DNA from: Actinernus sp. WN-2022
Taxonomy: Eukaryota; Cnidaria; Anthozoa; Actiniaria; Actinernidae
Length of the DNA: 64,000 nucleotides
Reading direction: 5' to 3'
Assembly: GCA_030867875.1 (NCBI GenBank)
Contig: JAOWCC010000064.1
Span: 35,796,802 to 35,860,801, forward strand
The notes beneath the pieces were generated by a model. It had not been told where the DNA came from, ran no database searches, and was given only the letters and a program-made list of their open reading frames with translations. Positions 37,406-45,289 of the stretch are shown piece after piece (position 1 is the stretch's first letter; every line of letters starts with the position of its first letter). The position numbers and the translations under genes are program-made.

Positions 37406-37539
37406 AGTAGTATAGGCGGGATTAAAATTATACCACTTTTTCTTGCACAAGAAAACTCAAAAAGTGAATTCGGAAATCCACTTTTTGAGTTTTCTTGCAC
37501 AACAAAAAGTTGTATAATTTTAATCCCGCCTATACTACT
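37406..37539. repeat. left terminal 134-bp palindrome
   Basis: AGTAGTATAGGCGGGATTAA at the start is inverted at 37520-37539. The arms continue through AAAATTATA, a slightly mismatched CCACTTTTTC/AACAAAAAGTTG part, and CAAGAAAACTCAAAAAGTG to a centre near 37472. It can fold into a near-complete hairpin. Confidence 0.92.
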
Positions 37540-37573
37540 AGGGGGTACTAAGGGTCATCCAAATTGTCACTAG

Positions 37574-37642
37574 ACATTCTTACACATAAAAATCCAAACT
37601 TGATAACCCTATTAGAGATATGATTAGCATATAGTTATATCG
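37574..37642 (+). promoter_or_regulatory. promoter-like module A (left repeat)
   Basis: A 69-bp module with ACATAAAAATCCAAACTTGA, then ATTAGAGATATGATTAGC and ATAGTTATATCG. It is followed by a related second module and recurs in inverse at 54896-54964. Close relatives lie upstream of the F-box gene and the zinc-protein gene. Confidence 0.7.
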
Positions 37643-37649
37643 CCCCGCA

Positions 37650-37716
37650 ACATCCTTACACCTAAAAATCCAAATTCGAGTATCTGTTAGAGCTATCCTA
37701 ACGTATAGTTATATCG
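37650..37716 (+). promoter_or_regulatory. promoter-like module B of the polymerase gene
   Basis: Second copy of the module (ACACCTAAAAATCCAAATTC, CTGTTAGAGCTATCCTAACG, TATAGTTATATCG), ending 8 bp before the polymerase ATG at 37725. TATAGTTATA is a plausible TATA-like core. The inverse copy at 54822-54888 serves the terminal gene on the other side. Confidence 0.7.
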
Positions 37717-37724
37717 AAGAGAGA

Positions 37725-39668
37725 ATGGCGAGACCGCGTAGTGAGCCACTTCCACGGAGTCTAGCTCGAGAGGCAGGTGCTATTCTCGATGAGAGAGATG
37801 GAATGCTCGAGGGAGTGGAGATAGGCCGCCGTACTATTCGATGGCGCTTCTTCCAAGGTGTGGCAGAAGATTTGACCCCTAGGATCATGGAAAAGTTAGT
37901 TGCAAAGGTAACCACCAGCTTCTATCTGCGCTACAGCTACACCTATCGCATTCGCAATGTCAACGACGGACGCGTGATGCTATTCTCCAAGACTGTCCCT
38001 GGCTCTCCATGGGTGAACGTCCTAGGAGATGCAGAAGAGTGGATCAATAGCAAAGAGCTATCTCGATTGAATCCCGACAACATTAATCGACCAAATACCC
38101 AATGGGCCTTTGTGCGTTGGATCTACGTGGATGTCAAAGTCGTGATCGATCGTCAGCTTCTGTTGGGAACAGGCCCACTGCCCCAATGGCTTCGCCATAA
38201 AAAAGGAATGCTTGCCCTTGATCAATATGGTGACAACCTATGTCTGTGGCGCTGCCTTGCCATGCATGAAGGAGCACGAGTAGATAGGTGTTGCGTCAAG
38301 GCTCGAAAACTTGCCCAGGACTTCTATCGCCTGACAACGCCCACGCAAGACGTTCCCAGAACTTCCTTAGACCAGCTGGAGGAAGTCGAGTTACACTTTG
38401 GAATCGGTATTCGGGTGTATGAACCCACGGAGGATGGCGCTTGGCATCTGACGCGACATGCAGCTCACTACAAGCATACGATGACGATTGGGATATACGA
38501 AGGACATGCCTTCTATATCAAGGACGTCAAAAAGCTAGGGCACATCTACGTATGTAATGACTGTAAGCAACGGTTCACACAGGCTTGCCACCTTCAACGC
38601 CATGCAGATCGTTGCAGGCGTGGAGAAACGAAGATTGTTTGCCCCGGAAAAGTAATCACAGTACCCCAGTCGGCATACGAAAAAGCCTTCTGGCCAGAGA
38701 ACACCGCTAGCAAAGCCGCTCTACGCTGGTTGGAACGCGAATCAGAAAGAATCCAGAAGCACATTCATCACGCGGCTTGTGGACATGGTGGAGAACATTG
38801 GCTCGAAGGAGCGCCGGTCGACGGCTACGAACCTCTTTCGAAAACCATCTTCCAATTTCATGGATGCTACTTCCATGGCTGCCCGAAATGCTTCCCTAGG
38901 GAAAGGAGGCTCTATCTCAAGACCTGCGAAAGAACGGAGAGTCTACGTGAGGCAGGTTATGTAGTAGTGGAGGCTTGGGGTTGCTCCACGAAGAAGACAA
39001 ACGAACCGGTCCCCACGCCAATGCAAACTGCCTACCCACACGCCATAGTTTACGACTTCGAAGCCTATCTCGATACAACGAAAGGAAGACAACCAACGGA
39101 CCGATTGACCATCGAAAACGTTCATGTCCCAATATCAGTATCAATTGCCGACACGTACGATCGAACGCCAATCCACATCTGTCGACGCGATCCAAAAGAA
39201 CTCATAGCTGCCTTCGTCGAAGAACTTCAGCAAAGAGCACAGGCAATCCAAGTAGCAATAGCAAGATGGTACCAGCTCGATAAGCCCAAATTCTCCTTCG
39301 ACACCCTACCAAAGAGACAACAAGCGAAGATCGAAGAATGGATCGGTCAAGTTCCAGTATTGGGATTCAACTCTGGCAGGTACGATCTCAATCTGATCAG
39401 GGAGCACTTCGTAGGAACCATTGCCGACACCTGTAAGAAAGTCAGAGTAGCAAAGAAAGCCAACACCACTATGTTTCTCTTGACTCCCGATTTCCGTTTC
39501 CTCGATGTGATGAACTACCTTGGACCAGGTACTTCCTACGAACGTTGGATCACTGCCTATGGATGCGAGTTGCAAAAGAGTTTCTTCCCATATGAGTGGT
39601 TTGACTCTCCTGACAAGTTGGATCACGTTGGATTACCAGACTATCCAGAGTGGGAAGGATGGATGTGA
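37725..39668 (+). pseudogene. POLB: protein-primed family B DNA polymerase, N-terminal part (interrupted)
   Basis: Replicative polymerase of the element. The ATG lies in the terminal repeat, 8 bp after promoter module B. In order it shows DNLCLWRC at about residue 170, resembling the Asp-Cys box of OTU-type cysteine proteases. Then come HAFYIKDV at about 262, a zinc finger CxxC...HxxxxC at about 277-297, and FHGCYFHGCPKC at about 380. The exonuclease motifs are YDFEAYLD (Exo I, about 443) and GFNSGRYDL (Exo II, about 546). True coding ends near 39653. The next bases belong to an insertion and give a stop at 39666-39668. The polymerase palm lies in the second part (40395-42056). Together they would be about 1,196 residues, normal for Polinton polymerases. 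Confidence 0.93.
39642..39654. repeat. 13-bp target duplication, left copy
   Basis: TATCCAGAGTGGG, repeated at 40383-40395. It marks the exact insertion point in the polymerase gene. Confidence 0.92.
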
Positions 39669-39736
39669 TGTAAAGTCACGTGGTAAGCTGTAGTGCTAAG
39701 TGTGCACGCCCTACGAGGGAAAGAGAAAAAATCTCT

Positions 39737-39809
39737 GACCCAAGTGGGACTCGAACCCAACGACCTCCAGGTTACATGTCTGGCGCTCTACCAACTGAGC
39801 TATCAAGTC
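39737..39809 (-). tRNA. tRNA-Thr-like sequence (degenerate, SINE-borne)
   Basis: Inverse copy of the tRNA-like sequence at 40179-40251 and identical to it. See that entry for the fold. It is more likely a SINE head or pseudo-tRNA than a working gene. Confidence 0.5.
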
Positions 39810-39990
39810 AGATGAGAGCAATCGTGGGTATTGGTGCGTTTTATGGGGTCACGGCGATTATATATGTATATGTAGTTATGATAGGAAATCATGTTTGCCG
39901 CGTAGCACTAGTAAGTGTAAAGGATGGATGTGATGTAAAGTCACGTGGTAAGCTGTAGTGCTAAGTGTGCACGCCCTACGAGGGAAAGAG

Positions 39991-40023
<33 letters not shown>
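39991..40023. repeat. A33 homopolymer at the palindrome centre
   Basis: Thirty-three A in a row separate the two inverted halves of the insertion. It could be the tail of one SINE copy or an assembly join. Confidence 0.85.
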
Positions 40024-40024
<1 letters not shown>

Positions 40025-40178
40025 ATGCACTACAGCTTACCACGTGACTTTACATCACATCCATCCTTTACACTTACTAGTGCTACGCGGCAAACATGAT
40101 TTCCTATCATAACTACATATACATATATAATCGCCGTGACCCCATAAAACGCACCAATACCCACGATTGCTCTCATCT

Positions 40179-40251
40179 GACTTGATAGCTCAGTTGGTAG
40201 AGCGCCAGACATGTAACCTGGAGGTCGTTGGGTTCGAGTCCCACTTGGGTC
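40179..40251 (+). tRNA. tRNA-Thr-like sequence (degenerate, SINE-borne)
   Basis: Seventy-three bases fold as a tRNA. The acceptor GACTTGA/TTGGGTC includes G-T pairs. The D arm is GCTC...GAGC, the anticodon stem CCAGA/CCTGG has one mismatch, and the T loop is TTCGAGT. The loop CATGTAA would give anticodon TGT (Thr), but position 33 is A instead of the near-universal T, and the T stem has a mismatch. A-box and B-box sequences are good, so polymerase III transcription is plausible. It is probably the head of a tRNA-derived repeat. Confidence 0.5.
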
Positions 40252-40382
40252 AGAGATTTTTTCTCTTTCCCTCGTAGGGCGTGCACACTTAGCACTACAG
40301 CTTACCACGTGACTTTACATCACATCCATCCTTTACACTTACTAGTGCTACGCGGCAAACATGATTTCCTATCATAACTACA

Positions 40383-40395
40383 TATCCAGAGTGGG
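40383..40395. repeat. 13-bp target duplication, right copy
   Basis: Second TATCCAGAGTGGG. The polymerase frame resumes in phase from here. Confidence 0.92.
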
Positions 40396-42056
40396 GTTCG
40401 AAGTTGAAAAGAGAACACCTACTATCTAGGGAAGAGTTCGAAGACTGCAAGCGCACCTTTCTCGACAAGGGAATGGAGACCTTTGCAGACTGGCTAAGAT
40501 ACTACAACAACCTAGACGTAGTTCCATTCCTAGAGGCACTCGAAAAGATGCGAGATTTCTATCATGAGAAGGGAGTAGACATGCTGAAAGACGCAGTGTC
40601 CATCCCAGGAGTCTCGCTACAGTTCCTGCTTCGAGGTAGTGTAGAAAGGGGAGCTGAGATGTACGCTCCAAGTAAGGAAGCCTACCACATGCTGAAAGAT
40701 GCTGTCGTGGGAGGTCCAAGCATAGTGTTCACCAGACGCCACGAAGCAGGAGTTACTAAGATTCGTAGTCATCAGGGAGGAAATAAGATTTGTCGTAAGA
40801 TTCTTGGATACGATGCCAACGCCCTATATCTTTCCACGATGGAATTCGAAATGCCTTGTGGAAAAGAAGAGGTCGTTCACTACGATGAGCCAGATCTAGA
40901 AGCCGAAGGATTTGTCGAATGTCTACGTGGTGGAACGTGGTTTGGATATGCAGAAGTAGACATCGAGATACCAAAAGAATTGTGGAAGAAATTCGAGGAG
41001 ATGCCCCCCTTCTTCTACAACAAGAAAATCCCCAAGGAAGCAATTCCTCCACAAATGTTGGCCTACCTTGAGAAGACTGGTAGAAAGCGCAGTGAGGAAA
41101 CGAAGCTAGTTGGGAGTCTCTCTGGAAAGAAGTTGCTACTCTATGCTCCTCTTCTACTTTGGTATCTAGACCATGGCGCAGTGATCACTGCTGTCTACCG
41201 CACGATAGACTACGAACCCAAAGAAATCTTCGGATGGTTCGTGGACCAAGTCACCGAGGCGCGACGCATGGGAGACGTAGACAAAAGTAAAGCTTTGCTG
41301 GCAGATGTGTTCAAGCTACTAGGAAACAGCGCCTATGGAAAGTTGCTCGAAGACTTGGGACGCCAAACAAATGTCACCTATACAAAAGACGAGAAGATTG
41401 TGGACAAAGCTTTGCGAAGTGTTTGGTTCGAAGATTTGGAAGAGATTGGCGAGGCATATGAACTCGAGAGTAGGAAGGACCAGATCCGAATCAAACGCCC
41501 TTTCCAAGTAGGTATCGCTGTGTACCAGCTCGCAAAGCTGCGTATGCTCGAGTTCTACTACGACTTCCTCGATAAGTACATCGACCGAGATGATTTCGAG
41601 TACATACAGATGGACACAGACAGCGCCTACATTGGCATCTCTGGAAATAGCATTGATGAAGTCGTACGATCGGAACTGCGAGAGGATTTCGAAGCCGAAA
41701 GGAAGGAATGGCTAGCTTGGGACAAGTGGAGCAGTCGCACCCCAGGACTCTTCAAACTCGAATTCGAAGGACAGCGCGACATTGCCCTATGCTCGAAAGC
41801 CTACTACGTTGATACGGGTGGCAGCAAGAAGTATTCCGCTAAAGGTATGTCTAGGCGGCACAACGACATTTCGTGGGATCGATTCGTAGCAGCCCTCCAG
41901 GGTGATATCGACGTGGCGGAAAACCGAGGCTTCCGACTATTGCCAGAAGGTATAGCAACCTACGAACAATGGAAGCTTGGGCTATCGGCTTACTACGACA
42001 AAAGACGCGTTCTTTCCGATGGAATCCACACCGAGCCAATAGAGTACGCTGTCTAG
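40395..42056 (+). pseudogene. POLB: protein-primed family B DNA polymerase, C-terminal part
   Basis: Carries the polymerase palm and thumb. Motif A is DANALYLSTM near 40813, motif B is LLGNSAYGK near 41320, and motif C is DTDS at 41613-41624, with the invariant aspartates present. The frame is in phase with the N-terminal part once the insertion is left out, and no further stop or frameshift is seen, so the insertion is the only visible lesion. There is no good ATG at its beginning, so it is unlikely to be made alone. The stop TAG lies in CTAG at 42053-42056. The convergent integrase gene uses the same four bases for its own TAG. Confidence 0.93.
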
Positions 42057-43093
42057 CGCTTGGGTACAAACAGAATTCCTTTTGGTGGTAGTTCTGTATC
42101 CCTAGGAACAACTTGTAGCTCTTCACGAACGAATCCACGTTTGGGTGCGTCCTTCTCCCCTTCTCGCTTCGCAAGGTAGTAAAGCACAGGCTGCCCCGAA
42201 GATACTACACTTCGCGAAATGGTGTATATCTGCAAACTCCACACAGGATCAGTAGCTCTACGTTTTTCACCTCCTTCCAATTCTCCTGGTGCGTAAAGAT
42301 ATCGAACTAAGACGTCGAATGGTAGGCGCTCTTCTCTCAATCCAACAGTGCGCGAATACGTAGGAGTCTTTAGGTCTACTTGCTGCGTCACTACAGAATT
42401 TGAAGGCTCTTTTCCTGTCAGTCGAGTCACCTCACTGTTCAGGGCTTTGATAACCATTGGTAAACGAACTACCCATTCTCTACTACGCTCATCTGATCCT
42501 TCCGAAGTAAGTACCATCTCTTGTGCATATTGATAGCCAAACAATCTCTCAGCTAGTGTTCTATTTGCTCGTTCGACGAAGCCTTGCGCTCTATGATTAC
42601 CAGCTTCACCTCGTTGAACTTTCGTACCATGTAGTTCTAGCGTTTCAGACATACGTCCCATGAATTCTCTACCAGGATCTACTTGCAACGTCTTTGGCCA
42701 TTCGAGTGGACTACGTTTGTAGATTCGTTCGAATGCCGCAGCAACTTCGCCACTATCTTTAGATGCTAAAGGTTCGGCTTCTTTGTATCGAGAAGCTACG
42801 TCGATTACGACTAAAGCATACTTATATAGCTTTCGCCCACGGCCAGGTCGATCGTGTGGTAAGAATATCAAATCAGCTTGGTGGACTTCATTTGGTTTCG
42901 ATACAGTCCAATGCGGGCGTGGAATGTGTTTTGGTGGTGGTAGATATACTTGCCATATAGATTGCTTTTCCAACCAACTCCTAGCTACGTCTTCTGATGC
43001 TTTCGCTGCTACCGATAGCTTACCAATTGCAGAGTGACCTTTCCAATAGCCCATAGGACCATAGAAGATATTCGCAAGTTTAGAATCCATCAT
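42053..43093 (-). CDS. INT: retroviral-type (DDE) integrase
   Basis: Inserts the element into host DNA. An N-terminal helical region (about residues 15-55, with ARSWLEKQSIWQVY) resembles the zinc/HTH head of Polinton integrases. The catalytic core shows D74 (QADLIFLP), D139 (VDPGREF) and E174 (FVERANRTL), with 34 residues between the last two. A C-terminal SH3/chromo-like part begins at about 235. The start taken here is MMDSK at 43093. An ATG at 43105 is also possible, and the longer frame to 43117 would need a TTG start. GTTGAAGGTTAG just upstream matches the motif seen before several other genes. The gene is intact. It overlaps the polymerase stop by four bases, tail to tail. Confidence 0.92.
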   Translation of the reverse strand: MMDSKLANIFYGPMGYWKGHSAIGKLSVAAKASEDVARSWLEKQSIWQVYLPPPKHIPRPHWTVSKPNEVHQADLIFLPHDRPGRGRKLYKYALVVIDVASRYKEAEPLASKDSGEVAAAFERIYKRSPLEWPKTLQVDPGREFMGRMSETLELHGTKVQRGEAGNHRAQGFVERANRTLAERLFGYQYAQEMVLTSEGSDERSREWVVRLPMVIKALNSEVTRLTGKEPSNSVVTQQVDLKTPTYSRTVGLREERLPFDVLVRYLYAPGELEGGEKRRATDPVWSLQIYTISRSVVSSGQPVLYYLAKREGEKDAPKRGFVREELQVVPRDTELPPKGILFVPKR

Positions 43094-43122
43094 ACATCTA
43101 TACATTCTAACCTTCAACAGAT

Positions 43123-43195
43123 GAAAAAAAAAAAAGAATAAGAACCAGGCCTCATTCCTTTCTTTTTTCCTTTTTTTTTTTCGTTTTTTTTTTTA
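43123..43195 (-). terminator. possible weak A/T-tract stem-loop
   Basis: A run of A, then AGAAT, an unrelated loop with CCAGGCCTC, ATTC, and long T-rich tracts. It resembles the two clear stem-loops at 52282-52354 and 53781-53844 but has a much shorter stem. It lies between the 141-residue gene and the integrase. Confidence 0.35.
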
Positions 43196-43455
43196 GTAGT
43201 AACTTAGTAGTAGCTTAGTAGTAGCTAGTAGTAGCTTAGTAGTAGCTTAGTAGCTAGTAGTAACTTAGTAGTAGCTTAGTAGTAGTTAGTAGTAGTTTAC
43301 TAGTAGCTTAGTAGTAGCTTACTAGTAGCTTACTAGTAGCTTAGTAGTAGCTTAGTAGTAGCTTATTAGTAGCTTACTAGTAGCTTACTAGTAGCTTAGT
43401 AGTAGCTTAGTAGTAGCTTAGTAGTAGCTTAGTAGTAGCTTAGTAGTAGTACCTA
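43193..43455. repeat. 11-bp minisatellite (CTTAGTAGTAG)n
   Basis: About 24 copies of CTTAGTAGTAG and variants (CTTACTAGTAG, AGTAGCTAG) fill the only sizeable gene-free gap within the minus-strand gene cluster of the element. It has stops in every frame. Confidence 0.92.
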
Positions 43456-43463
43456 GTACGTTT

Positions 43464-43889
43464 CTATAGCCATTTACTAATAGCGTATCCAACGCCTAGC
43501 ATTCCACCACCAACGTAGAGCAACTCGCCAGTCTTCTGATTGTTTGAGGGTCGGTAGTAGTCAGATAAGCGGGGTTCTTTCATCTCTTTGAGCCGTTTTA
43601 GCTCTTTACGTAACTTATCAGATTGCACTAAGGCTTCGTTGGTATCTCTTTGAGCGTTGTATGCGTCGCGTTCAAGACCTTCCTGCTCTTGTGCATAGTC
43701 GTATAATCTTTGACGTTCGATTCTATACGCTTTCATTTCACGTGCTAGTTTTTCGGTGGCCCTATTGTGTCTCTCTCGTTCTTTATCCATATCACCCTTT
43801 CCAATCATTCTAGCTAGTATGTTACCACCAGTGAATGCCGTCGCATTCAAGATAGCCCCGAAAATGGCCATTCCAATTGCTGCTGCCAT
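43464..43889 (-). CDS. small membrane/coiled-coil protein (141 aa)
   Basis: Residues 1-28 are hydrophobic with small residues (AAAIGMAIFGAILNATAFTGG). A charged helical region of about 85 residues follows, rich in Lys, Arg and Glu and likely a coiled coil. Next comes a short LSDYYRPS motif and a second hydrophobic end with GGGMLGVGYAISKWL. Similar proteins occur in cnidarian and other invertebrate Polintons as far as I remember; their function is unknown to me. The ATG overlaps the stop of the upstream 69-residue gene (TAATG), so the two are probably expressed together. A virion or membrane role is inference from context. Confidence 0.75.
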   Translation of the reverse strand: MAAAIGMAIFGAILNATAFTGGNILARMIGKGDMDKERERHNRATEKLAREMKAYRIERQRLYDYAQEQEGLERDAYNAQRDTNEALVQSDKLRKELKRLKEMKEPRLSDYYRPSNNQKTGELLYVGGGMLGVGYAISKWL

Positions 43890-44098
43890 TACGGTATGAT
43901 CTTTTGTTTCTCAAGATATTGTTTCGCGTATAAGCTACCAAGTATCACGGCAGTCCACTTTGCGTAATTCACTAGGGAAGAAGAAGGATCGCTAAGCATA
44001 GATTCCTTGGTAGTCTTTTTTACGATCCACCCAATACCAGAAGCGAGTCCAATAATTATAGATGCATCGGTTGCCGTCTTCATCAATTCCTTATCCAT
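43889..44098 (-). CDS. small two-helix membrane protein (69 aa)
   Basis: Two hydrophobic segments, ASIIIGLASGIGWIV at about residues 13-27 and WTAVILGSLYAKQYL at about 47-62, are separated by a polar SDPSSS loop. It ends in KQKIIP. A TATATATG sequence lies just upstream (about 44104-44111), and the stop overlaps the next start. The short length, two helices and position in the capsid gene cluster suggest a virion-associated membrane protein. The function is not known. Confidence 0.75.
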   Translation of the reverse strand: MDKELMKTATDASIIIGLASGIGWIVKKTTKESMLSDPSSSLVNYAKWTAVILGSLYAKQYLEKQKIIP

Positions 44099-44135
44099 CT
44101 CGACATATATAAGTATGGTCTCGAGTCTTTAAGTG

Positions 44136-44486
44136 TTACTCCATGTCTAGTGCCGTTGGCTTTGCCGGAGCTGCAGGTTGTGTCGTGCTAACGGCGGCAA
44201 CACACTTGTTGCCATCTACATACTTCTTGTACGCAAAGTACGTGCCAAACAATGTAGCGCCAGTACCGATGACTGCGAGGATAGTCAGGTTTTCGAACCG
44301 ACCTTTCTCTACGTCGACTTCTTTGCATGATTCGCTTTCGCGCGTCAACTCTCTCTTCTGAGCTTCTCTAGCGAGCTTGTTGCTTAATGCTAGTGCCTTT
44401 CCGGCTGCAACGCGCTTTGGGTTTTTTACCTTAGTTGGTGCAGTCGTCGGAGGATTCGCAGTTATCTGATCCGTCTGTCCTTCCAT
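44136..44486 (-). CDS. small membrane protein, duplicated gene copy 2 (116 aa)
   Basis: Taken from the ATG at 44486 (MEGQTDQITANPP). The longer frame to 44522 begins with a non-ATG codon and runs over the repeated leader. It has a proline/threonine-rich start, a basic alanine-rich helix, then one hydrophobic helix at about residues 70-88 (LTILAVIGTGATLFGTYFAY) and an alanine/proline-rich tail. The 5' end and leader match the neighbouring gene 44431-44796 almost exactly, so the pair arose by local duplication. The hydrophobic parts differ. The function is unknown. Confidence 0.65.
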   Translation of the reverse strand: MEGQTDQITANPPTTAPTKVKNPKRVAAGKALALSNKLAREAQKRELTRESESCKEVDVEKGRFENLTILAVIGTGATLFGTYFAYKKYVDGNKCVAAVSTTQPAAPAKPTALDME

Positions 44487-44535
44487 CTTGATTTGATATA
44501 GTAGGTATATGTGAAGGTTCAACAGTTGTACCAGG
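44431..44535 (-). repeat. direct repeat, downstream copy (about 100 bp)
   Basis: Matches 44749-44849 with few differences, from TTAGTTGGTGCAGTCGTCGG to the GTTCAACAGTTGTACCAG leader. Each copy contains the end of one gene, a leader with GTTGAACCTTCAC and ATATACCTA, and the start of the next. Confidence 0.88.
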
Positions 44536-44796
44536 AATGAACGCTTCGATCAGTATGTCGCCTATACCAATCAATAAAGCGCCTGTATAAAACAATAAGA
44601 CGCCTGTGCCAACTAAGAAAGCGCTCATGTCGACCAGTATGTCGCCTGCGTCGATGACTGCGAAGACAGCATTAGTAGGTGCGCTTTCGAACCAACCTTT
44701 CTCTTTGCGTAGTTCTTTTCCAGCCGTAGCGCGCTTTGGATCTTCTACCTTAGTTGGTACAGTCGTCGGAGGATTCGCAGTTATCTGTCCTTCCAT
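44431..44796 (-). CDS. small membrane protein, duplicated gene copy 1 (121 aa)
   Basis: Begins at the ATG at 44796 (MEGQITANPP), like its paralogue. A short basic segment leads to two hydrophobic stretches at about residues 45-90 (VFAVIDAGDILV, FLVGTGVLLFYTGALLIGIG). Its C-terminal 25 residues (PTISNQDGRTD..NCESSDDCTN) are out-of-frame translation of the duplicated leader and start of the next gene. The same tail ends the 179-residue protein upstream. These tails are therefore a by-product of overlapping genes and the duplication. The function is unknown. Confidence 0.6.
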   Translation of the reverse strand: MEGQITANPPTTVPTKVEDPKRATAGKELRKEKGWFESAPTNAVFAVIDAGDILVDMSAFLVGTGVLLFYTGALLIGIGDILIEAFIPGTTVEPSHIPTISNQDGRTDGSDNCESSDDCTN

Positions 44797-44849
44797 CTTG
44801 ATTCGATATAGTAGGTATATGTGGAGGTTCAACAGTTGTACCAGAAATG
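44749..44849 (-). repeat. direct repeat, upstream copy (about 100 bp)
   Basis: Partner of 44431-44535. It holds the promoter or leader and the first codons of the 121-residue gene, within the 3' end of the 179-residue gene. Confidence 0.88.
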
Positions 44850-45289
44850 ACTACGTGGCCAGATATGTGGAATAGGACGCTAGCTAGAGCTACAAGGCGA
44901 CCTGCTTTGAGCGATAGTAGGCCAGTTGCAGCACTGATCTCGTTGCGGACTAGAGGGTCTTCTTGTAGGTCCTTGATCAGGGCTTCTTGAGAATCTATTG
45001 GTACTAGGTAGGCAACTAGGCGGGTAGCTAGACGCGTCACGCCGTCGACTAAGCCTTTCGTTACTTGCTGAGCTAGGACGGCCTGATACCTCCTATACAA
45101 CTTGTCTACTTCTTTCTCAGGAAGTCTAGAGATGTCTCCTAGGGAAAAGTTCTTACCTAAGTATTCTTTCGTTACGCCTGTTGCGGCTAAGATCGAAAAT
45201 GATTCGCGATTGTCTGATGTGACGTCTAGGGCAGTTGGTGGTGGGCCTGTTACGTCCTCGCCGAATATCTCGAGTATATCGTTATCCAT
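44750..45289 (-). CDS. unknown helical protein (179 aa)
   Basis: An acidic N-terminus (MDNDILEIFGED) is followed by a polar helical domain with FSLGDISRLPEKEVDKLYRR at about residues 49-68. A weakly hydrophobic C-terminal half (TGLLSLKAGRLVALASVLFH) comes next. The tail comes from the duplicated leader of the next gene. The ATG overlaps the end of the ATPase gene by eight bases, which suggests co-expression with it. I have no family for it. Polintons often carry an unnamed small protein beside the ATPase. Confidence 0.7.
   Translation of the reverse strand: MDNDILEIFGEDVTGPPPTALDVTSDNRESFSILAATGVTKEYLGKNFSLGDISRLPEKEVDKLYRRYQAVLAQQVTKGLVDGVTRLATRLVAYLVPIDSQEALIKDLQEDPLVRNEISAATGLLSLKAGRLVALASVLFHISGHVVISGTTVEPPHIPTISNQDGRTDNCESSDDCTN

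Larger units (their letters stand above)
37406..37732 (+). repeat. left terminal inverted repeat (327 bp)
   Basis: Matches 55132-54806 in inverse along its whole length, with no difference seen on reading. It runs from AGTAGTATAGGCGGG to ATGGCGAG. The last eight bases are therefore the start codon and following bases of the polymerase gene and, in the other repeat, of the terminal right gene. Confidence 0.93.
39655..40382. mobile_element. 728-bp palindromic tRNA-SINE-like insertion
   Basis: Two inverted halves, each with a tRNA-like sequence, are joined by a 33-base A run (39991-40023). At least 279 bp per arm (39680-39958 against 40030-40308) are identical. Within each half, the block GCACTACAGCTTACCACGTG...CTTTACACTTACTAGTGC flanks the tRNA-like part on both sides, giving an internal direct repeat of about 265 bp. 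The 13-bp target duplication fits LINE-assisted insertion. It breaks the polymerase reading frame. A related single copy lies at 5100-5290. Confidence 0.85.

Noticed and set aside
37401..37406. Canonical 6-bp Polinton target duplication
   Set aside because: The six flanking bases are GTTTTC on the left and TTTTCC on the right; only the 5-bp TTTTC match is supported.
39680..40308. Two identical 92-residue frames in opposite orientation
   Set aside because: They overlie the tRNA-like sequences and inverted arms of the SINE-like insertion and are not genes.
43889..44100. Reading the minus-strand cluster as bacterial operons with ribosome sites
   Set aside because: The overlaps (TAATG, TGATG) look operon-like, but the DNA is in a eukaryotic intron and no Shine-Dalgarno pattern is consistent. 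Compact viral packing explains it better.
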